Positions 17,339 to 26,109 of a stretch of 64,000 nucleotides of DNA are shown in pieces. This DNA comes from HGM13006 sp963650135 (lineage in GTDB: Bacteria; Bacillota; Clostridia; Oscillospirales; Oscillospiraceae): NCBI GenBank assembly GCA_963650135.1, contig CAVJLG010000019.1:53199-117198 (forward strand), in the 5' to 3' direction. Each line of letters starts with the position of its first letter. The stretch's first letter is position 1. The notes under the pieces were generated by a model. The model did no database searches. It was not told the DNA's origin and saw only the letters and a program-made list of their open reading frames with translations. The translations under genes and the position numbers were made by a program.

Positions 17339-18837
17339 TCCGGCTGCCACTGGATCAGCGGCGTGGTTTCCAAGACTTCCGGCAGTGCATAGCAATAGCA
17401 GCCCTGTTCGGTATAGATACAAAGGAAATTCTCAGATTGCAGGGTAATTGCTTCAATCATTTCCTCCGGCATGGCAAGCAGGTCATTGAGGCAAACATAT
17501 CCCTTCTCCACCTCATCTATCAAATAGACTTGATCGCCCACAGCCAGCACCAGCCGATTCGGCACCTCGGACCAGCAGGTACTCCCATTTAAGTCCACAT
17601 CCGTCAGCGTCCATTGGGTTCCATTTGCCGCATCGGTGACCAGAAGGTACAATAGTCCCCCTGCATCATAGAATTCCCCGAGATAGTCGCGCGCTTCTGT
17701 ATGGATCGTATGCGGCGCATTCAGACACCGATGCAGCTCGCCCCGTGTTCCGCTCTCCGGCGTATAGGCAGCCATCCAATATGGTACTTTCTCCTCCCCT
17801 GTCTGCTCAGAGAACCATACATACAGCGTGTCATCCGAACCCCAGAATGCATTTTCCTCCTGCAAATTCTGCGTTTCGTCCAGTTGCATGATATCCGCCA
17901 GCAGTACCATAGAGCCGGTTTCCAGGTTGCAGAGATACTCGTTGTGACCGGTCTGCATATACGATTCGCCGTCCTCCACATACTCGAAGCAATCCACCAG
18001 TGCCCAACGCCTGCTGGGGCTTACCTGTATCACACTGGGATCTCCATGGTCAAACAGCTCCGGAACGTTGGCAAGTGGGTCCATGATTTCTCCTGTTTCA
18101 ATGTTGTAAAACACCGGGTAATCGCAGTTTTCCACATGAGATTCCTCCACCCGGCGCACCGTTACCATCACCGTATCGCTGCTGCCCGGAATCCGGGAAA
18201 TGCGGAAATAGGTGTCGTTTTGAGAGCAATCCCGCAAGGCAATGCTGCCATCCTCGGCAATGATATAGTCCATAGAGAAATTCCAGTCGCCATATGCATA
18301 GAAGTCAATGCTAATGTTCTTCGCCTCTGCTTCGGCCACCTGGCCATCCCGAACCGTGTAATACCGGATTCCGTCATCGAACAGATTTCCATCACAGCTG
18401 TATAGGCTGCGCTCTATATAATCGCTGCTTAGTCCCTCCATCAGCACGGGATTGATTTTATCCGCTTCCGGCTGCATATCGACGTTGGATTGCGCGGCTT
18501 CCTGTTCCGGTTTCCATTCCGATTCCGATGCAGAATCCGGCCCTTGAGACGGTACAACGCCCCATTGGCTTACTGCTGGCGGCGTTTCTCCAGGCGACAG
18601 TGTACCGCCCGTCTGCCGATGCCCCAAGCCCAGCACCAGTGCACCGGCAACGCCCAAAACAATCAAAATCGACGCCGCAATTCCAAACGGTTTCCGGAAA
18701 CGGGAGGCGTTTGTCTTTGGAGCCCTGGGATTCCTGCGCTGCTGGCCGATTTCCGGAAGGGGCGGCAGACGATCGCCCAGCTCCGCCGCATTCTCGTCTA
18801 CATAAAGATCCATGAGATCTACAATTGGCATTTTCAC
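17335..18837 (-). CDS. Putative membrane anti-sigma factor with large extracellular domain
   Basis: 500 residues. Short cytoplasmic N-terminus (about 1-48), one membrane helix (about 50-72: IAASILIVLGVAGALVLGLG) and a long extracellular region without recognised family. The start overlaps the sigma-factor stop as GTGA, with AAGGAGGG upstream of the GTG; ATG three codons in is a second possibility. The coupling to a sigma factor and the one-helix topology suggest anti-sigma function. The extracellular part may be a beta-propeller-like sensor. That is inference. Confidence 0.65.
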   Translation of the reverse strand: MKMPIVDLMDLYVDENAAELGDRLPPLPEIGQQRRNPRAPKTNASRFRKPFGIAASILIVLGVAGALVLGLGHRQTGGTLSPGETPPAVSQWGVVPSQGPDSASESEWKPEQEAAQSNVDMQPEADKINPVLMEGLSSDYIERSLYSCDGNLFDDGIRYYTVRDGQVAEAEAKNISIDFYAYGDWNFSMDYIIAEDGSIALRDCSQNDTYFRISRIPGSSDTVMVTVRRVEESHVENCDYPVFYNIETGEIMDPLANVPELFDHGDPSVIQVSPSRRWALVDCFEYVEDGESYMQTGHNEYLCNLETGSMVLLADIMQLDETQNLQEENAFWGSDDTLYVWFSEQTGEEKVPYWMAAYTPESGTRGELHRCLNAPHTIHTEARDYLGEFYDAGGLLYLLVTDAANGTQWTLTDVDLNGSTCWSEVPNRLVLAVGDQVYLIDEVEKGYVCLNDLLAMPEEMIEAITLQSENFLCIYTEQGCYCYALPEVLETTPLIQWQPD

Positions 18838-19373
18838 AGGATTCCCTCCTTTCCAAGCGTCCGCTCCAGTACCTTTCGTCCCCGCATGAGGCAGGAACGC
18901 ACCGTATTGGGCGACAGTCCCATCTCCCGGGCAACCTCCTGGGAATTTTGCAGATAATAATAAGTACGCAGGAAAATCTCCCGATCTCTTGGCCGCATCC
19001 GATCAATGGCCGCCCGCACCCGCAGAGCCATGTCCTTTCGAATGGCGCTTTCCTCCAGATCCGTCAAAGCATCCGGCACCTCCACCGTATCGCTGCTGAC
19101 CATCTGGGGGTGGTTTTTGCGCAAGTGAGATTTGGCCCGGTTTCGCGCATCAGAACACAGATAGGGCTTCAGCCCGCCGCGAATCTCACCGGCATGGTTC
19201 CATACCGCATAAAATGTGTCCTGTACCAGTTCTTCTATGTCCTCCCGACTGCCGCCGGAACCCAATATATTTCCGATGATGGTGGAAAGATACCGGTGAT
19301 AGCGCTGAATCATCTGTTGCAGCGCCTCCTGGTTGCCCTTTCGCATCTCCCGTAATAGCTGCTCATCGGTCAT
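18834..19373 (-). CDS. ECF-type RNA polymerase sigma factor
   Basis: 179 residues. Region 2 has EDIEELVQDTFYAVW (about 45-60). Region 4 has IFLRTYYYLQNSQEVAREMGLSPN, split as a helix-turn-helix at about 130-165, ending SCLMRGRKVL. Directs transcription of a small regulon, likely including its own operon. Start at the ATG at 19373; upstream in-frame codons have no ribosome binding site. Four-base overlap with the anti-sigma gene. Confidence 0.9.
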   Translation of the reverse strand: MTDEQLLREMRKGNQEALQQMIQRYHRYLSTIIGNILGSGGSREDIEELVQDTFYAVWNHAGEIRGGLKPYLCSDARNRAKSHLRKNHPQMVSSDTVEVPDALTDLEESAIRKDMALRVRAAIDRMRPRDREIFLRTYYYLQNSQEVAREMGLSPNTVRSCLMRGRKVLERTLGKEGIL

Positions 19374-19519
19374 GGCTTCACTTCCTTTTCCCCGTTTCAA
19401 CTTACACAAAATAAGACGCCGCGGCACCGGCTGCCGTTGCATGTTTTTTTGAATTCCGTCCATTCCGCATAATTCCATGGATTGCGGACAAACTACCCCC
19501 GAAAGGAGCCGATCCAACC

Positions 19520-19948
19520 ATGATTACCGACATTGAATTACTCTCTTACATTCGGGAAACCGCGCAGATGGGCCACGATGGCATCGACACCGTTCTGGGC
19601 TATTCCCCCTGCACGCCCTTAACCGACGCCCTTCGGCAGCAGAAGGCGGAATACGGCGAGCTGTGCTCCTCTGCCACTGAGATGCTCAAAGCCCGGGGCA
19701 GCGATCCCGAGCCCCTGCCCATGGGCGCGAAAATGGGCCTGATGATGTCCCGGGCCAGAAATGCCATGTCGCCCCCCTCTTCCTCCAAAATTGCCGAAAT
19801 GATGATTACCGGCAATACCAAGGGCGCCATTAAGTCCATTCAGCATCACCGGCAGTATCTGGGGAAGGACGAACGGGTCACGGATTTGAGCAAAAAGCTG
19901 CTGGAGACGGAGCAGAATAATATTGAGCAGATGAAGCCGTTTTTGTAA
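19520..19948 (+). CDS. Hypothetical helical protein, 142 aa
   Basis: 142 residues, with predicted long helices resembling the ferritin-like fold of stress-related small proteins, for example those with PA2169/DUF2383 domains. This similarity is weak and read by eye only. No signal peptide or membrane helix. ATG preceded by GAAAGGAGC. Divergent to the sigma operon, with its own terminator. Confidence 0.6.
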   Translation: MITDIELLSYIRETAQMGHDGIDTVLGYSPCTPLTDALRQQKAEYGELCSSATEMLKARGSDPEPLPMGAKMGLMMSRARNAMSPPSSSKIAEMMITGNTKGAIKSIQHHRQYLGKDERVTDLSKKLLETEQNNIEQMKPFL

Positions 19949-19953
19949 GCAGG

Positions 19954-19998
19954 ATGCCCCGCGCCATCCAATCCGGGATCGCACGGGGCATTATTTTT
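19954..19998 (+). terminator. Terminator after the 142-aa gene
   Basis: Stem ATGCCCCG / CGGGGCAT (19954-19961, 19984-19991), then ATTTTT. Confidence 0.75.
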
Positions 19999-20029
19999 CC
20001 CGATTCGCTTCACGCGAAAACATAACACG

Positions 20030-20064
20030 GATATAAAATTGGGAGCGCCCAACCGGACGCTCCC
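20030..20064 (-). terminator. Terminator of the HEAT-like gene
   Basis: Minus-strand stem GGGAGCG / CGCTCCC (20041-20047, 20058-20064) with extra pairing inside, tail AATTTTAT. Confidence 0.7.
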
Positions 20065-20084
20065 TTGTTCTATTCCGATGTAGC

Positions 20085-20450
20085 TTACTGGGTCATACGC
20101 TCCATCTCAGCGACCCGAACCTTGATTTTCCGTACAGAAGAATCCACTGCGGAGATCATGGGCGTCTTGGACTGGTCCACATTCTCCCGGAAGTACCGCA
20201 GGAGCGTGATGCACCGGTCGTTGCCGATTTTGCCCAGAGAATCAATGGTTTCCAGCAGCAGGTCATCGCTGGCTTCCCGATCGTTGAGAATGACGCTCAG
20301 GAGGTCAATGCAGCCGCTGCCGCCGGAGACTCCGCAGGCTTTTGCGATTTTCATTTTGGAATCGCCGTTGGTTTCGCCGAGGTTGTGGAGCAGCTTATCC
20401 CACTGCCCCTTTGCAATGAGCTTATCTACCTTTTTATTGATGTTGCCCAT
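20085..20450 (-). CDS. HEAT-repeat-like small protein
   Basis: 121 residues, all helical, with a HEAT-like unit (IDLLSVILNDREASDDLLLETIDSLG, residues about 47-72) and a second imperfect unit before and after. Cytoplasmic; probably a protein-binding scaffold. Partner unknown. Start ATG preceded by GAAGGGT. Confidence 0.7.
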   Translation of the reverse strand: MGNINKKVDKLIAKGQWDKLLHNLGETNGDSKMKIAKACGVSGGSGCIDLLSVILNDREASDDLLLETIDSLGKIGNDRCITLLRYFRENVDQSKTPMISAVDSSVRKIKVRVAEMERMTQ

Positions 20451-20560
20451 AGGTACCCTTCTTTCTGCCGTTCGGCAAAGTTTTTAGTTCCCAAGAGCGT
20501 GTCTTTGCGGTACCCAAAGCCTGCCCCGGGGACCAGGAAAGATATTGTTCCTTCATGTTC

Positions 20561-20589
20561 AGTATAAGGAGCTTTCCCGTTTTTGTCAA
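20561..20589 (-). promoter_or_regulatory. Sigma-A promoter of the HEAT-like gene
   Basis: Minus-strand TTGACA (20589 to 20584), 17-bp spacer, TATACT (20566 to 20561). Confidence 0.8.
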
Positions 20590-20740
20590 TATGTCCACCC
20601 AGGTTCAATTTGCACAAATATTTTTGTTTAAATTATACATTCTCATGAAATAGATATTTCAAAAATGTTAAGTCAAGGTCATTTGCTGTCAGAACAACAC
20701 CTGTGCATTTTTAAACTTACCGAAGCAGTGAGAAAAAATC

Positions 20741-20769
20741 TTGACAATTTCCCCATGCCGTGTTAGGAT
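20741..20769 (+). promoter_or_regulatory. Sigma-A promoter of the T-box leader
   Basis: TTGACA (20741-20746), 17-bp spacer, TAGGAT (20764-20769). Transcription would start near 20776, at the 5' end of the T-box RNA. The stretch 20590-20740 before it is AT-rich and holds no gene that I can see. Confidence 0.8.
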
Positions 20770-20776
20770 TACCTAT

Positions 20777-21040
20777 AGATAAAAGCAGAGATGGGGAGAA
20801 GACAGTCCCGGTTCATCTTCAGAGAGTCGGCGGTTGGTGTAAGCCGATGGTGATGGTACTGTGTATACTGGCCCCGGAGCTGTTCCGGCGAACCAATAGT
20901 AGCCAGAACCGTGTGGCAGCGTTATTTGCCAAAGCCTTATTGGAGGCTGAGGGCTGTTAAGCAGCCGAACCGGGTGGTACCGCGCCAACTTTGTACTGAC
21001 GCCCCGGAGTGTGATGTTGTGTCACGCTCCGGGGCTTTTT
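20777..21040 (+). ncRNA. Leucine T-box riboswitch of leuA
   Basis: tRNA-sensing leader. Stem I carries AGAGAG (20821) and the GGTTGGTG distal loop (about 20832). The T-box core is GGGTGGTACCGCG (from 20972), whose TGGT pairs with a tRNA end having A at position 73. The terminator stem GCCCCGGAG.../...CTCCGGGGC (21001-21035) ends in TTTTT (21036-21040). By position relative to the GCCCCGGAGCTG that follows, the specifier codon is CTG (20868-20870), leucine. Uncharged tRNA-Leu would favour read-through into leuA. Confidence 0.93.
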
Positions 21041-21125
21041 CATACTGCACACCATCCTTTCCTTTGTAAACAATATGGGGCCCATCCTATCGGGTTCCCG
21101 CCAATGAAATAGGAGGAATTTTATC

Positions 21126-22835
21126 ATGAATCTCAAACCTGGCTGTCAAAAATACATTCCCTATCAGCCCATCGCCCTGCCCAACCGCACTTGGCCCAAC
21201 AAAGAAATCAAAAAGCCCCCGGTATGGTGCTCCGTTGACCTGCGCGACGGCAACCAGGCGCTGATTAACCCCATGAATTTGCAGCAAAAGCTGGAGATGT
21301 TCCACACTCTGGTAGACATCGGCGTGAAGGAAATCGAGATTGGTTTCCCCTCTGCTTCCGACACCGAGTATGAAATCTGCCGGGAGCTCATTGAGGGCGG
21401 CCATATTCCCGATGACGTGACCATTCAGGTATTGGTTCAGGCCCGTCCCCATCTGATTCAGAAGACCTTTGAGGCAATTCGCGGCGCAAAGAACGTCATT
21501 CTTCACTTCTATAACTCCACCTCCACCCTTCAGCGGAAGGTGGTCTTTAAAATGGATCAGGCCGGGATCACCAAGATCGCTACCGACGCCGCCGATTTGA
21601 TCTATGAGCTTAGTCAGCCTGTCATTGCATCCGGCATGAACCTCCGCTATGAGTATTCCCCCGAATCCTTTATGGGCACCGAGATGGACTATGCTGTTGA
21701 CATCTGCCAGGCCGTTCTGGAGCATCTCCACGCCACCCCCGAGAACAAGGTCATCCTGAACCTCCCCTCCACGGTGGAAAATATGCTGCCCAACTACTTT
21801 GCCGACTGCATTGAATACTTCATCAGCAAGCTTCCCTCCCGGGACTGCGCTGTGATCTCCCTGCATCCCCACAATGACCGCGGCGAGGGTGTTGCCACCG
21901 CAGAGCTGGGCCTGTTGGCCGGTGCAGAACGCATGGAGGCCACGCTGTTTGGCAACGGCGAGCGGACCGGCAACGTGGATATGGTCACCCTGGCCATGAA
22001 TATGTACACCCAGGGCGTTGACCCCAAGCTGGACTTCTCCGATATCAACAAGATCAAGAACGTCTATGAGCGCTGCACCCATATGAAGGTCGATCCCCGC
22101 CAGCCCTATGTGGGCCAGCTGGTGTTTACCGCTTTCTCCGGCAGCCATCAGGACGCCATCAACAAGGGCGTTCAGTATATGAAGGAATCCGGCACCGACA
22201 TGTGGGAGGTTCCCTATCTGCCCATTGATCCCGCCGATGTGGGCCGCCAGTATGAGCCCATCATCCGCATTAACTCCCAGTCCGGCAAGGGCGGCGCTGC
22301 ATTTGTCATGGAAAACAACTTCGGCTATGCCCTGCCCAAGGCCATGCATCCCGAGTTTGGCGCAATTGTCCAGGAGGAAACCGATCGTCTCGGCACCGAG
22401 CTGCTGCCCAGCCAGATTTTCGAGCTGTTCGACAAGAACTATCTGGAGGTAGACAAGACCTACGGCCTGCTGAAGCACACCTTCACCGAGTCCGGCAGCC
22501 ACGGCGAAACCTCTCAGGTTGGCTTCTCCGGTGTGCTGAGCTACAAGGGCGGCGAGATTGCAATCTCCGGCGAAGGCAACGGCCCCATCGATGCCTTCTT
22601 CAACGCCATCTCCGAGCTGGAAATCGGTAAATTCCACTTTGTAGACTACTCCGAGCACGCCATCACCTCCGGCTCCGATTCTCAGGCCGTGTGCTACATC
22701 CATTTGAAGACTCCCGACGGCAAGGATGTCTTCGGTGTAGGCAAGAGCCACAACATCAACCGTGCTTCCATCCGCGCCATTCTCTGCGCCATCAACCGCG
22801 CAATTATTGCAAAAGACGGCAAGGCAGACAAGTAA
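21126..22835 (+). CDS. leuA: 2-isopropylmalate synthase
   Basis: 569 residues, the long LeuA2 form. First committed step of leucine synthesis: acetyl-CoA plus 2-oxoisovalerate gives 2-isopropylmalate. The DLRDGNQAL metal-binding motif near residue 39, HPHNDRGEGVA near 250 and FGNGERTGN near 279 are intact. The C-terminal regulatory domain (about 430-560) for leucine feedback is present. ATG preceded by AGGAGG. Preceded by a leucine T-box and not followed by leuB, leuC or leuD, so the rest of the pathway is elsewhere. Confidence 0.96.
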   Translation: MNLKPGCQKYIPYQPIALPNRTWPNKEIKKPPVWCSVDLRDGNQALINPMNLQQKLEMFHTLVDIGVKEIEIGFPSASDTEYEICRELIEGGHIPDDVTIQVLVQARPHLIQKTFEAIRGAKNVILHFYNSTSTLQRKVVFKMDQAGITKIATDAADLIYELSQPVIASGMNLRYEYSPESFMGTEMDYAVDICQAVLEHLHATPENKVILNLPSTVENMLPNYFADCIEYFISKLPSRDCAVISLHPHNDRGEGVATAELGLLAGAERMEATLFGNGERTGNVDMVTLAMNMYTQGVDPKLDFSDINKIKNVYERCTHMKVDPRQPYVGQLVFTAFSGSHQDAINKGVQYMKESGTDMWEVPYLPIDPADVGRQYEPIIRINSQSGKGGAAFVMENNFGYALPKAMHPEFGAIVQEETDRLGTELLPSQIFELFDKNYLEVDKTYGLLKHTFTESGSHGETSQVGFSGVLSYKGGEIAISGEGNGPIDAFFNAISELEIGKFHFVDYSEHAITSGSDSQAVCYIHLKTPDGKDVFGVGKSHNINRASIRAILCAINRAIIAKDGKADK

Positions 22836-22844
22836 CCCTCTTTC

Positions 22845-22878
22845 CCCCGAGGCCAAATTTGGTCCCGGGGACTTCTTT
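22845..22878 (+). terminator. Possible terminator after leuA
   Basis: CCCCG / CGGGG arms around a CCAAATTTGG palindrome, then ACTTCTTT. The T-tract is weak. Confidence 0.45.
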
Positions 22879-22983
22879 ACCCAGAACCAAGTAAATGGGT
22901 AAAAAGCGCCACAGCTTCCAACAAAATGTCAAAAAGCCATGGTATTTTTTTGTGGACATTGTGAATCTTTTTCTTCAAATCCC

Positions 22984-23012
22984 TTGCATTTTGTAAATTT
23001 CTTTGCTATACT
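22984..23012 (+). promoter_or_regulatory. Sigma-A promoter upstream of the V-ATPase leader
   Basis: TTGCAT (22984-22989), 17-bp spacer, TATACT (23007-23012). The next strong signal downstream is a terminator, not a gene. Confidence 0.7.
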
Positions 23013-23018
23013 AGTCAA

Positions 23019-23121
23019 GAAATGACTTTTGGTCAGTTTTCGTTGGGTAAATTTAATGTTGAATAAAATTTACCATGTCCGTATCTTTCGGACAATTCAG
23101 CCGTTTTGTCCGGATTTTTTT
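23019..23121 (+). ncRNA. Candidate small RNA or attenuated leader before the V-ATPase operon
   Basis: About 100 bases between the promoter at 22984 and an intrinsic terminator. Holds a perfect 9-bp inverted repeat GGTAAATTT / AAATTTACC (23046-23054, 23066-23074), then the terminator stem CGGACAA / TTGTCCG (23089-23095, 23106-23112) followed by GATTTTTTT. A 14-codon ORF starts at 23022 but has no room for a ribosome binding site. It is either an independent small RNA or an attenuator of the ATPase operon, which also has a possible -10 TATAAT at 23222-23227. The rest of 22879-23335 shows nothing else clear. Confidence 0.5.
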
Positions 23122-23335
23122 GCAGAAAGTCCGCCGGTTTCGTGAAGATGCTTTGTACATCCCCCAAAAACTTGGTCATTTTTGTGTAGAAAATGCGATA
23201 CCATATTGGCGCGATTCTCGGTATAATTATAGGTAGAAAGGCACATCCTCACAATGCCGCAGAATATCCAATTCCCGGCATCAGGATGCTGGCGCATTGT
23301 GCGCCCACCGAAACCACTGGAAAGGCGGTGAAACC

Positions 23336-23650
23336 ATGACTCTGGATGCAATGACCCAGGTAACCCAAGCGGAAGCCCAGGCAAAGTCCTCCATGCAGGA
23401 CGCCTCCACCGCTTCCAAGCAGATCATCGCCGACGCCGACGCCAAGGGCAAAGCTTATCAGGCTGAAAAAGAAGCTCAGGCAGCGGCTGCGGTGAAAGAA
23501 ATGATGCGTAACGCAGAAGCAAAGGCCGCAGAAAATGCGGAAGAAATCATGCATCACGCAGAAAATCAATGTGCTGTGCTCCGTGCCCATGCCGAAAGTC
23601 GGCTGGATGCTGCGGCCAACAGCATTGTAGAAAGGATCGTGATAGACTGA
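23336..23650 (+). CDS. ntpF: V-type ATPase peripheral stalk subunit (G/H type)
   Basis: 104 residues, almost entirely an Ala/Glu/Lys-rich helix, as expected for the stalk partner that pairs with subunit E. First gene of a nine-gene operon in the same order as Enterococcus hirae ntp (F-I-K-E-C-G-A-B-D). Start ATG with AAAGGCGGTG upstream; 13 earlier in-frame codons have no ribosome binding site. One base separates its stop from the next start. Confidence 0.85.
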   Translation: MTLDAMTQVTQAEAQAKSSMQDASTASKQIIADADAKGKAYQAEKEAQAAAAVKEMMRNAEAKAAENAEEIMHHAENQCAVLRAHAESRLDAAANSIVERIVID

Positions 23651-23651
23651 T

Positions 23652-25583
23652 ATGGCAATCGTCAGTATGAAACGACTTCGTCTCATCGGTCTTCTGGAGG
23701 ATCGTGACCCTCTATTCCAAAAGCTCCAGGCACTGGGCTGCGTAGAGGTTTCACAAATCGACCCGTCGGAGGATGACCAGTGGTCCCAAGTGCTCCGTCC
23801 CAACGAAAGCACCCGCTCGGAAAAAGAGCGGCTGCTGGAGGATACCGACGCCGCCCTTGCCACCCTGGACACCTATGCCCCGGCAAAGTCAAAGCTTCTG
23901 GCCCCCAAGCCTCAGGTGTTGGAGTCGGAGCTGTTTGATCCTCAGACCATTGCAGACGCCATGGAAAAGGTCCGCCGGATTAACAGCTATGCCGCGGATC
24001 TCCAGGAATCGTCTGCGGGTCTACAGAAGATCGCCGCCACGGCAGCCTCTGTGCTCCCCTGGGCAAGCCTGGATGTTCCGCTGAATACCCAGTCCACCCA
24101 GTCGGTGCTGATTCAGTTTGGCATGATACCGGCCACGGCGGATTTGGAGCAGGTCAGAAAAGATCTTGCCTTGGCCGCGGACGCCTCGGAGCTTACCGAA
24201 GCCTCCACCGACGCTGAGGTACATTATCTGCTTCTGATGTGCTACCAGCCCCAGGCTGAGGCGGCCCTGGATGCATTAAAGGCATATGGCTTCTCCAATA
24301 CCTCCTTTAAGGGCATCACTGGCACCGCAAAAGAGACGCTGGCTTATCTCGCCGCCCAGAAAACCGGGCTGGAGCAAAAGGTGGAGAGCCTCAAGGAATC
24401 CATCCATGCCATGGGCGAGAGTCGCCTGGCCCTTCAGCTGTGCCATGACCGGATGCTACAGGAGATTCAGAAGGAGCAGAATAAAGAGCGCCTTCTGGAC
24501 ACCGAGCAGACCTTCTATTTAGAGGGTTGGGTTCCCGCACAGCAGGAAAACGAGCTCATCAAACTAGCCGACAGCTTTGGCTGCGCCTATGAACTTACCG
24601 AGCCGGACCCGGCGGAATATCCCCAGGTGCCGGTGAAGCTGAAAAGCGGCAAGCTGGTCAGCTCTCTGAACACCGTAACAAACATGTACTCTCTGCCCGC
24701 TTACGGCAGTGTAGACCCCAACCCCTTGATGGCCCCGTTCTTCATCTTCTTCTATGGCATGATGATGGCGGATATGGGCTATGGTCTTCTGATGATTCTG
24801 GGCTGTGCCTTTATCATTAAAAAGAAGAACCTGCGGGGGGAGAATGCCCAGTTCTTTAACCTGTTTAAATACTGCGGCTTTGCAACCTTCGCCTTTGGCT
24901 TAATCACCGGCAGCTTCTTCGGCAACCTGATTCCTCAGCTCACCGAAATGCTCACCGGCACCGCAGTGAATCTGCCCAGCCTGTTCTCCCCTCTGGACGA
25001 CGCGCTGGCCGTGCTGCTGGGCTCTCTGGTGCTTGGTCTTGTACAGATCTTCACCGGCATGGCAGTCAGCATTTACAACAAGGTTCGCTGCGGACAGGTG
25101 ATGGATGCCATTTGCAACGAAGGTGCATGGTACCTGGTATTTATTCTGGGCGGCTGTGCAGCGCTCACCGGCATGGTAAAGCCCTTTGTGATCGCCATTA
25201 TTGTTCTTTTGCTGCTCACCCAGGGCTATGGTAAAAAGGGCATTGGCGGCAAGCTCATGGGCATCGGCGGTTCTCTGTACAATAACATTACCGGATATTT
25301 TTCCGATATTCTGTCCTACTCCCGTCTGATGGCGCTGATGCTGGCCGGTGCGGTCATCGCTCAGGTATTCAACACCCTTGGCTCCATCACCGGCAATGTC
25401 GTTCTCTTCTTCCTGATCTCCATGATCGGCAACGCCCTGAATATGGCGCTGAACCTGCTGGGCTGCTATGTCCACGACATGCGTTTGCAGTGCCTTGAGT
25501 TCTTCGGAAGATTCTATGAGGACGGCGGTAAGCCCTTCGAACCTGTTAAAATTGACACCGAATATGTTGATGTAATTTCATAA
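23652..25583 (+). CDS. ntpI: V-type ATPase subunit I (membrane stator)
   Basis: 643 residues. Cytoplasmic N-half (about 1-340) with coiled coils that anchor the stalks, then a C-half of about seven or eight membrane helices. The invariant arginine next to the rotor ring is R558 in LSYSRLMALMLAG. Moves Na+ or H+ between half-channels and the c-ring. ATG at 23652 immediately follows the previous stop. Confidence 0.93.
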   Translation: MAIVSMKRLRLIGLLEDRDPLFQKLQALGCVEVSQIDPSEDDQWSQVLRPNESTRSEKERLLEDTDAALATLDTYAPAKSKLLAPKPQVLESELFDPQTIADAMEKVRRINSYAADLQESSAGLQKIAATAASVLPWASLDVPLNTQSTQSVLIQFGMIPATADLEQVRKDLALAADASELTEASTDAEVHYLLLMCYQPQAEAALDALKAYGFSNTSFKGITGTAKETLAYLAAQKTGLEQKVESLKESIHAMGESRLALQLCHDRMLQEIQKEQNKERLLDTEQTFYLEGWVPAQQENELIKLADSFGCAYELTEPDPAEYPQVPVKLKSGKLVSSLNTVTNMYSLPAYGSVDPNPLMAPFFIFFYGMMMADMGYGLLMILGCAFIIKKKNLRGENAQFFNLFKYCGFATFAFGLITGSFFGNLIPQLTEMLTGTAVNLPSLFSPLDDALAVLLGSLVLGLVQIFTGMAVSIYNKVRCGQVMDAICNEGAWYLVFILGGCAALTGMVKPFVIAIIVLLLLTQGYGKKGIGGKLMGIGGSLYNNITGYFSDILSYSRLMALMLAGAVIAQVFNTLGSITGNVVLFFLISMIGNALNMALNLLGCYVHDMRLQCLEFFGRFYEDGGKPFEPVKIDTEYVDVIS

Positions 25584-25597
25584 GGAGGAAAATTGTT

Positions 25598-26080
25598 ATG
25601 AATTTCTTGGATAGTTTTGGCGGATTGGCACTTGCTCTTCTGGGCGCTGGTCTTGCAGTTGGTCTTTCCTGCGTTGGCTCCGCAAAGGGCACCGGTATTG
25701 CCGGTGAAGCCGGTACCGGTCTTCTGAGCGAAGACCCTTCCAAATCCGGTAAGGTCATGGTACTCCAGCTGCTGCCCGGTACCCAGGGCCTGTACGGTCT
25801 GGTTGTATGGTTCTTCGCACTGATTCAGATCGGCATGCTCAACGGCACCGCTTCTGACCTCACCGTTACCCAGGGTATGCAGTATTTTGTCGCTTGCATG
25901 CCCATGGCACTGGGTGGCCTGCTCTCCGCAATTGCACAGGGCCGTGTTGCTGCCGGTTCCATCAACATTCTGGCAAAGAAGCCCAGCGATTGGTCCAAGG
26001 GCCTGATTCTCTGCGGTATCGTTGAGTTCTATGCAATTCTGTCCCTGCTGGCTTCCATGCTGATGCTGATTTGGCTCTGA
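25598..26080 (+). CDS. ntpK: V-type ATPase subunit K (rotor proteolipid)
   Basis: 160 residues, a double hairpin of four membrane helices. The ion-binding carboxylate is E143 (IVEFYAILSLL). Also present are T62 and Q63 in LPGTQGLYG and Q114 in AIAQGRVAAG; in the Na+-ATPase of E. hirae the corresponding residues (T64, Q65, Q110, E139) ligate Na+. The first hairpin has no carboxylate, so there is one site per subunit. This pattern predicts Na+ coupling. Strong AAGGAGG precedes the ATG. Confidence 0.95.
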   Translation: MNFLDSFGGLALALLGAGLAVGLSCVGSAKGTGIAGEAGTGLLSEDPSKSGKVMVLQLLPGTQGLYGLVVWFFALIQIGMLNGTASDLTVTQGMQYFVACMPMALGGLLSAIAQGRVAAGSINILAKKPSDWSKGLILCGIVEFYAILSLLASMLMLIWL

Positions 26081-26109
26081 TCCAATCCCGATAAAGGAAG
26101 GTTTTGAGC

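Noticed and set aside
21087..22856. 589-codon open frame on the minus strand opposite leuA
   Set aside because: Shadow of leuA; the composition is that of the reverse frame and it has no ribosome binding site or family.
26104..26109. TTG start for ntpE
   Set aside because: Only two bases from the ribosome binding site; the ATG at 26110 is properly spaced.
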